Part shown: piece after piece, positions 1-4,828 of the stretch
Position numbering within the stretch: the first letter of the stretch is position 1
How the letters are laid out: each line of letters begins with the position of its first letter
Assembly: GCA_002329665.1 (NCBI GenBank)
Contig: DCTV01000004.1
Span: 1 to 6,921, forward strand
DNA length: 6,921 bases
Direction: 5' to 3'
DNA from: Christensenella sp. UBA1431
GTDB lineage: Bacteria > Bacillota > Clostridia > Christensenellales > UBA1431
Program-made: the position numbers and the translations under genes
Notes under the pieces: generated by a model
What the model was told of the DNA's origin: nothing
Seen by the model: the letters and a program-made list of their open reading frames with translations, nothing else
Database searches by the model: none

Positions 1-22
1 TTAGTGGAAGGTCTTTTCAGAC
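1..22 (-). repeat. Partial CRISPR repeat cut by the window edge
   Basis: These 22 bases match the last 22 bases of the plus-strand repeat exactly (TTAGTGG...TTTTCAGAC). The missing 15 bases lie left of the window. It shows that the array continues leftward and that even this copy has no visible mutation. Confidence 0.97.
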
Positions 23-1384
23 TGATCGACATGGAGGATGGGTCCCTGTGGACACAGTGGGGTCTCAATCCTTGTTTTAGTGGAAGGTCTTTTCAGACCA
101 CTCGCTCAGTGCGCTTTATCACGGTAAAGGCCGCGCCGTCTCAATCCTTGTTTTAGTGGAAGGTCTTTTCAGACTAACACAAGGGCCTTCGACCAACATG
201 CCATGCGAGGAGAAAGTCTCAATCCTTGTTTTAGTGGAAGGTCTTTTCAGACTGTAGTTGGGATGATAATAGACGCAGAAACGTATATGAAGTCTCAATC
301 CTTGTTTTAGTGGAAGGTCTTTTCAGACCTGTAGCATGTGTTGCAGTGATTCAAGCTTGCATTTTGTCTCAATCCTTGTTTTAGTGGAAGGTCTTTTCAG
401 ACAAACTTTGTTTGGGATATCTCTGCAAATAGCATATACGTCTCAATCCTTGTTTTAGTGGAAGGTCTTTTCAGACAAGGAGGAGTTGCGTTGGAGAAGT
501 CAAGGCTACACAATTGTCTCAATCCTTGTTTTAGTGGAAGGTCTTTTCAGACACGTTTGCGGGAATGATGGATGGTAAGGCGTGGCCCGGAGTCTCAATC
601 CTTGTTTTAGTGGAAGGTCTTTTCAGACGAGGTTGAACCTGGCGATGGCATAAGCTGCTAAACACCGTCTCAATCCTTGTTTTAGTGGAAGGTCTTTTCA
701 GACTACGACGAGCATGCCAGCTTAGGATATTTGACCGGGGCCAGTCTCAATCCTTGTTTTAGTGGAAGGTCTTTTCAGACTTACGACGAAAAAACGATAC
801 GCGAAATCGCAGGCGACAAAGTCTCAATCCTTGTTTTAGTGGAAGGTCTTTTCAGACACGAGAATGAATTCGCCGGGCGCAATAGCGGCGACCCGCGTCT
901 CAATCCTTGTTTTAGTGGAAGGTCTTTTCAGACTCCGGAATATGTTGGCGTGGAAGTTGTGGGAACAGCGTCGTCTCAATCCTTGTTTTAGTGGAAGGTC
1001 TTTTCAGACACCGTTCTTGTTCTCTTTTCAATTCCGCTTCTTGATAGTCTCAATCCTTGTTTTAGTGGAAGGTCTTTTCAGACTCCCTCGCAAGCGAGAC
1101 ATGTTTGAAATCGACGCTTGTCTCAATCCTTGTTTTAGTGGAAGGTCTTTTCAGACACGGTTAAATTTGAAGGAATTAGAGAAAGACATACATGTCTCAA
1201 TCCTTGTTTTAGTGGAAGGTCTTTTCAGACGACAAAGCGACCTGCTACCATTGCAGGGAGCCACACTACAGTCTCAATCCTTGTTTTAGTGGAAGGTCTT
1301 TTCAGACAGCTTACGACGCTCATCGAGGCAGCGCAGGACAAGGCAACGTCTCAATCCTTGTTTTAGTGGAAGGTCTTTTCAGAC
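1..1384 (-). CRISPR. CRISPR array, type III-A associated, 18 full repeats plus one partial, 18 spacers
   Basis: The unit is a 37-bp repeat, GTCTCAATCC...TTTTCAGAC on the plus strand. Full copies start at 62, 138, 216, 292, 366, 440, 516, 592, 667, 744, 821, 897, 973, 1047, 1120, 1194, 1271 and 1348, and all read identically. Spacers, left to right, are 39, 39, 41, 39, 37, 37, 39, 39, 38, 40, 40, 39, 39, 37, 36, 37, 40 and 40 bp, a length spread usual for type III; none repeats. I assign minus-strand transcription because the repeat then ends in ATTGAGAC, one base from the common handle ATTGAAAC. This also matches the direction of the adjacent cas operon and places the leader at the right end. 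The array continues past the left edge, so its total size and its degenerate trailer end are unknown. Short open frames running through it on the plus strand come from the repeats and are not genes. Confidence 0.99.
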
Positions 1385-1469
1385 TCGATCAGCAGGCAAA
1401 AACCGCATTGCATAGGTAATTACCAGTGTTTTGAGAGGCATACCCTACACCTTCCTTTCCGGCTTCCGA
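1385..1469 (-). promoter_or_regulatory. Putative CRISPR leader between cas2 and the array
   Basis: These 85 bp separate the cas2 stop codon from the first (right-most) repeat. With the array read leftward this is the leader, where Cas1-Cas2 would insert new spacers and where an array promoter could lie. The adjoining repeat is perfect, as expected at the leader end. The stretch holds a perfect 10-bp palindrome, GGTAATTACC, at 1415-1424. I see no convincing -35/-10 pair and no stem followed by a T-run on the minus strand. The array may therefore be read through from the cas operon as well as, or instead of, from its own promoter. The leader role is inferred from position and repeat direction. 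Confidence 0.62.
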
Positions 1470-1760
1470 TTAAAGAAACAGAATATCCGTCTCCCGCATC
1501 GCAAGTGCTTTGTCAAAGCCCTTCCCAAAGTATTTCCCTTCTTCTATGAGCCTCTTATCCGTAGGTAGGACAAAGACCGAATCTTCGTTTTCGTCCATCT
1601 CCGATCGCAGGCGCGCAAAAAAGCTTTCCAGCCGGCTGTCGTCAACGATACCGACGAACACGCTTTTCTGCGCGCGTATCAGGCCGAAGTCCCTGCAGGC
1701 CCGCACAATGCGCTGCCGCCTCCTGTTCTGTGTAATATCATATACGATCCACGCACGCAT
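1470..1760 (-). CDS. cas2: CRISPR adaptation protein Cas2
   Basis: Cas2 is a small ferredoxin-fold protein that dimerises and bridges two Cas1 dimers to form the complex that integrates new spacers. The 96-residue length is normal. The N-terminal strand reads AWIVYDIT, with the conserved aspartate at residue 8. The arginine-rich helix (NRRRQRIVRACRDFG) and the QKSVFVG strand (residues 31-37) are typical, and a second core strand, SVFVLP, lies at 61-66. The ATG is preceded by GGAGAG (1766-1771) with a 5-nt gap. Only one base separates this ATG from the cas1 stop, so the two are probably translationally coupled. It is the last gene of the operon and lies 85 bp from the array. The fold assignment is firm. 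Whether the protein has any nuclease activity of its own cannot be judged from sequence. Confidence 0.97.
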   Translation of the reverse strand: MRAWIVYDITQNRRRQRIVRACRDFGLIRAQKSVFVGIVDDSRLESFFARLRSEMDENEDSVFVLPTDKRLIEEGKYFGKGFDKALAMRETDILFL

Positions 1761-1761
1761 A

Positions 1762-2739
1762 TCAACTCTCCGCTATGGTTCCTGCAATTTCCGCCAGCCG
1801 GAGTCCAATCTCCGTTTCAATTCTCACCCGCCTCCTTTTGTAGCACGTCATTTCAGACATCTTCCGAAAATAGGCCGCAATAAGCAGTTTACGCCCCTCA
1901 CCGTTCAGGAATACGCCGCCGTCTCTTGTATCGAACATGGAAGCCGATACTTTTCTCGCCGTAAAGAGTTTAAATGCCGTTTCTTCCGCATAATGCCTGA
2001 ATAATTCAACCGCGTCGAATACGAAAGTCGGCTTATTGTACGCATCCGCGTGCATGATCCCAATATATGGGTCGACCCCGGCCAGCCTCGCCGCTCTTTC
2101 CACCTGCGAATACAGTATTCCATAGGCATAATTAAGCATCGCGTTGAATCTGTCTTTCGCGGGCCGAAAGGAACGGCCATCGAATGCTTCGGACTTTGGA
2201 AGCAACGCCGACAAAAGGTTAAAATACTCCCTCCACGCTGAACCTTCCAACCCCTGCAGCGTGTTACGCACCATGGCCACTGAATCGCCCTCCACGGATT
2301 TGATGCTTTCGGAAAAGACCCTTATTGATTCTATCACGCGAACGATTTCCGCCGCTTTATCTCCGCTGCGTTTTGCCTTCAGCTTCTTCAGCAGCCTGAT
2401 CCGCCCGTGAAGCTTTCCGCATAGGAAATGCCTGCAAATGGCGACTCCGTCCGGAGTATGCGCAAGCGTAGTCTGTTTCCTGCGGACATAAGCCTGTCCT
2501 GCCTTTTCAAACGCATCGAAAATACCGTAAGGATGCCCGTGACCATCAAGAAAAAAGACGGGAATGCCCTCCGAAGCCGCAAGCAGTAGTGCGTCGGTAG
2601 TTATGGAAACCGCTGAAGTAACCAATATCTTAGATACGGCAGCCGCCGCAATTTCCTTTATGCCGTCCCCGCCCTTTGCCCTGAAGCACTCCCCGCTCCG
2701 AAAGAGCTTCGTGCCCTTCCCTTCGATGACTAAGATCAT
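1762..2739 (-). CDS. cas1: CRISPR adaptation integrase Cas1
   Basis: Cas1 is the metal-dependent integrase that joins pre-spacer DNA to the leader-repeat junction. The protein has 325 residues, a usual size. It has the N-terminal beta domain (about 1-85, including SITTDALLLAASEGIPVFFL) and the helical catalytic domain. The three metal ligands are visible: Glu165 in LQGLEGSAWREYF, His230 in GIMHAD, and Asp242 in FVFDAVELFR, with Glu245 nearby. It therefore looks active. The ATG at 2739 has GGAGG (2745-2749) 5 nt upstream and lies 12 bp after the csm4 stop. In many III-A loci csm5 and csm6 stand between csm4 and the adaptation genes; here cas1 follows csm4 directly. There is no reverse transcriptase domain fused to it, so acquisition directly from RNA is not indicated. 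Confidence 0.99.
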   Translation of the reverse strand: MILVIEGKGTKLFRSGECFRAKGGDGIKEIAAAAVSKILVTSAVSITTDALLLAASEGIPVFFLDGHGHPYGIFDAFEKAGQAYVRRKQTTLAHTPDGVAICRHFLCGKLHGRIRLLKKLKAKRSGDKAAEIVRVIESIRVFSESIKSVEGDSVAMVRNTLQGLEGSAWREYFNLLSALLPKSEAFDGRSFRPAKDRFNAMLNYAYGILYSQVERAARLAGVDPYIGIMHADAYNKPTFVFDAVELFRHYAEETAFKLFTARKVSASMFDTRDGGVFLNGEGRKLLIAAYFRKMSEMTCYKRRRVRIETEIGLRLAEIAGTIAES

Positions 2740-2751
2740 AAAGGCCTCCGT

Positions 2752-3690
2752 TCACCCGGGCAGCTTTGCCCTCACCGGGATACAGCAGCCGTTGACCATG
2801 ATATCCGGGGAAACGGCGGACACCCCGAACACGCCCCGTCCGTACCACTCTTTAGGCGCCTCGTCGTAGAACGCCGAACCGCAGCGCAAAAACAGCAGCG
2901 GCTTCTTGAACGGCGTGGGGGAGTTGGCGTACTCCCTGTCCAGCTTGCCGTATTTGGCAAATACCCGGTAATACCCCCGCACCGGGTCCTTCGCCTTGGG
3001 TATGAAATTCGACAGGGAAACGATCCCGTTGGGCGCTTCCGGCTCGTCAAAGCCCGTGAACCCCGCGACCTCCCGCATGTCGAACGCTCCCTTGCCGGTC
3101 GACTTATCGGCTCCGATGCCCAGCGCGAACATGATGCCCAGCGTTTCCCGCAATATGGTTTCGTCCAGCCCGGTCTTTACGTAAACGTCCAGCAGGCTGC
3201 CGGGAGTGTGGAAGATCTCCTCTTTGCTGTACAGGTCGCCGCCTTCGTCGCTCCCCACCGTGCCGGTCTCGCGGTTGACGCTGTTTTTCAGGTTCTGCAC
3301 CGTCGTCTCCCCGCTTTCGGCCATCTCCTCCGTGATTCCCTGGCAGTTCCCCTGCAATATCCGGTTGAAGGCTCCGATGGAAACGTACCGCGCGTTCTTG
3401 AGTTTTTTCCCCCGCTTGTAGGATGCGAGTTTCTCCTCCTGCGCCGAATCTGGCCGGATATCTGCTCCCGGGTCGCGGATGCCGAAAGGCAGCGGCAGGG
3501 CGTCGTGCGGAAAAGCGTTGGAGAATATGATGGGCGGCCTTTCTTCCCTGAACCCGCCGATCAGCTCCAACAGCGCCTTTTCACCTTGTACGGCGCGGTA
3601 GTTCCAGCAGAACGCGCCGAAGAGCGTGTCCGACTGCAGCGGCGAGAGCACGGACGACTGCGCGGATACTACCGCTCTGTAGAGTTTCAT
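2752..3690 (-). CDS. csm4: Type III-A effector subunit Csm4 (Cas5-group RAMP)
   Basis: Csm4 caps the foot of the Csm complex, binds the 5' handle of the crRNA and contacts Cas10. The 312 residues fit the family. Visible marks are the N-terminal SDTLFGAFCW (20-29), the LPLPFG strand (65-70), the VNRETGT segment (138-144) seen in RAMP proteins, and the glycine-rich loop GIGADKSTGKGAF (191-203). The C-terminal strand NGCCIPVRA (300-308) resembles the end of Csm4 proteins. The ATG at 3690 has GAGGG (3700-3704), overlapping the csm3 stop codon, with a 9-nt gap. Sequence drift in this family is high. The Csm4 call rests on the SDTLF motif, the G-rich loop and the place after csm3. Csm5 is the main alternative RAMP, but the N-terminal motif argues against it. 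Confidence 0.9.
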   Translation of the reverse strand: MKLYRAVVSAQSSVLSPLQSDTLFGAFCWNYRAVQGEKALLELIGGFREERPPIIFSNAFPHDALPLPFGIRDPGADIRPDSAQEEKLASYKRGKKLKNARYVSIGAFNRILQGNCQGITEEMAESGETTVQNLKNSVNRETGTVGSDEGGDLYSKEEIFHTPGSLLDVYVKTGLDETILRETLGIMFALGIGADKSTGKGAFDMREVAGFTGFDEPEAPNGIVSLSNFIPKAKDPVRGYYRVFAKYGKLDREYANSPTPFKKPLLFLRCGSAFYDEAPKEWYGRGVFGVSAVSPDIMVNGCCIPVRAKLPG

Positions 3691-3702
3691 TCGGCATCAC
3701 CC

Positions 3703-4341
3703 TCAAATATCGATCTCGCCCTCTTCGTAGTCGAACCTCACCTTGCCGTACCCGCGCGTGCCCGAACCGCCCAGGTAGCTGAGTTCAACCAGTTCCAGGG
3801 ACTGACGGACGGCGTTTAAAAGCCTGTCCTCATCATCCCGGTCATATATCTGCAGGAGGATCTCCATGTCGAATTTGGCGCCCTCCGGCACGCGCTCAAA
3901 GAAACGCGGGCTTTCCGCGGTCCCCCGCTCGCGGTTGATCGAGTTTTCGCCCTTGAACTCCAGATAGCTGCCTCTCTCTGCCGGGAGACTCTGGAACAGC
4001 GTTTTCGTCTCCTCGCTCAGTTTCGCGTCGCGCACGATGATTCGGGTGGGGTTTGAAGGCGCTCCCGGATTACGGTGGGCTCCGAATAATAAGCAAACAT
4101 CACAGTCCTTTTGACCACAACCGCAGGGGTTTCTGTCGATTTTACCGATCTTTTTCTCCAGCTGGGAACGCATTTTCCCCTTCAGGCTGGAACCGGGGAT
4201 ATAGGGCTCGTTGGTAACGGGGTTCTTTATGACCTCCTTGTCCAGCCCGCCGATGTTGATATCGTTGTTGGTCCCGCCGATGCAAAGGCCCGTCAGGCAG
4301 ACGATCTTCCCCTCGAACTTGACAATCTTTTTCAGTTTCAC
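3703..4341 (-). CDS. csm3: Type III-A backbone RNase subunit Csm3 (Cas7 group), GTG start
   Basis: Csm3 forms the helical backbone along the crRNA, and each copy cuts the bound target RNA, giving cuts 6 nt apart. From the proposed GTG the protein has 212 residues, a normal length. It starts VKLKKIVKFEGKI, where homologues begin. Asp34 in IGGLDKEVIKNP matches the catalytic aspartate (Asp32/33 in studied Csm3 proteins), so target RNA cutting should be intact. Next come YIPGSSLKGKMRS (47-59), the RAMP signature, and a likely zinc site, CGCGQKDCDVC (Cys73, 75, 80, 83). The G-rich loop GGSGTRGYGKV lies at 191-201. A longer reading from TTG at 4380 would add 13 residues (PIIRGETREGKK...) that overlap csm2. 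I reject it because the GTG has a strong ribosome site 8 nt upstream. The gene lies 13 bp after csm2. Confidence 0.97.
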   Translation of the reverse strand: MKLKKIVKFEGKIVCLTGLCIGGTNNDINIGGLDKEVIKNPVTNEPYIPGSSLKGKMRSQLEKKIGKIDRNPCGCGQKDCDVCLLFGAHRNPGAPSNPTRIIVRDAKLSEETKTLFQSLPAERGSYLEFKGENSINRERGTAESPRFFERVPEGAKFDMEILLQIYDRDDEDRLLNAVRQSLELVELSYLGGSGTRGYGKVRFDYEEGEIDI

Positions 4342-4347
4342 TTTCTT

Positions 4348-4355
4348 CCCCTCCC
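4348..4355 (-). promoter_or_regulatory. Ribosome binding site that sets the csm3 start
   Basis: The minus strand reads GGGAGGGG here. Its GGAGG core (4350-4354) ends 8 nt before the GTG at 4341-4339. It overlaps the end of csm2 and lies inside the longer TTG reading of csm3, so it supports the downstream GTG as the true start. Confidence 0.8.
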
Positions 4356-4828
4356 TAGTCTCTCCTCGGATAATAGGCAACGATCATTTCAAAGTGCTCG
4401 ACGAACGCGTTGAAATCGTCCGCGTCTTTCACCGCGTTGACGTTCCTTTCCACAAACGCCACGAAAAGGCGGGGCACCAGCGGCGTGGACTTGTTCAGCG
4501 CGTTCGTGGCATGGCCAAGGAGCTTTACGAAACCGGGCCTTATGACTTCGTACCCCACGCTTTTAAGCTGCATCTTGTCCTGCAGGTTCTTGCAGTAGTC
4601 ATAGTACTTGCGCAGCTGTGACTTCTTCAACTGCGTCCTTCCGGAGTTCAGGCCCTCGGCTATGTCCTTCGCCGTCTTCATCATCAGGCTCGTTTTGATA
4701 GCCTTCCCCGTCGGGGTATCGTTGAAATACCCGTCTTTCAGGTATCCCTCCGGCAACCCGGGTTCCTCGCGATATGGCGTCCTGCCGCCCCTGCCTCCGT
4801 AGCCTCCGCCCCTGTTATTGGCCGGCAT
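4355..4828 (-). CDS. csm2: Type III-A small subunit Csm2 with a Gly/Arg-rich N-terminal tail
   Basis: Csm2 is the small all-helical (Cas11-type) subunit that lines the inner side of the Csm3 backbone and contacts target RNA. The helical body runs from about residue 40 to 157 and includes the family pattern KKSQLRKYYDYCKNLQ and the C-terminal FNAFVEHFEMIVAYY. The 157-residue length exceeds many Csm2 proteins because of a tail, residues 1-30, that begins PANNRGGGYGGRGGR. It is low in complexity, probably disordered, and resembles an RGG box. The ATG at 4828 overlaps the end of cas10 by 14 bp and has GGGGGAG (4837-4843) 8 nt upstream. Starts further downstream, such as the two ATGs near residue 49, would cut into the helical body. 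The family call is firm; the role of the tail is not known. Confidence 0.92.
   Translation of the reverse strand: MPANNRGGGYGGRGGRTPYREEPGLPEGYLKDGYFNDTPTGKAIKTSLMMKTAKDIAEGLNSGRTQLKKSQLRKYYDYCKNLQDKMQLKSVGYEVIRPGFVKLLGHATNALNKSTPLVPRLFVAFVERNVNAVKDADDFNAFVEHFEMIVAYYPRRD

Noticed and set aside
731..1289. Two overlapping plus-strand open frames with repeated peptides (NPCFSGRSFQT and SILVLVEGLFR)
   Set aside because: They are the CRISPR repeats read in two frames, with spacers between them. They have no ribosome site and no protein family.
704..1347. Shared TTACGACG-like words in spacers 10, 11 and 18
   Set aside because: Only about 8 bases are shared. Several such matches are expected by chance in about 700 bp, and the spacers differ otherwise.
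1..1384. Array transcribed rightward from a leader off the left edge
   Set aside because: The plus-strand repeat ends in TTTTCAGAC, which does not resemble the usual handle, while the minus strand ends in ATTGAGAC. The cas operon direction and the spacer purine bias also favour leftward transcription.
1385..1469. Intrinsic terminator after cas2
   Set aside because: The only perfect inverted repeat is 10 bp with no loop and no following T-run. The TTTTT nearer the array is not preceded by a GC-rich stem.
3208..3819. 203-codon plus-strand open frame opposite csm4 and csm3
   Set aside because: It is a shadow of two clear Csm genes. It crosses their junction and shows no domain or ribosome site.
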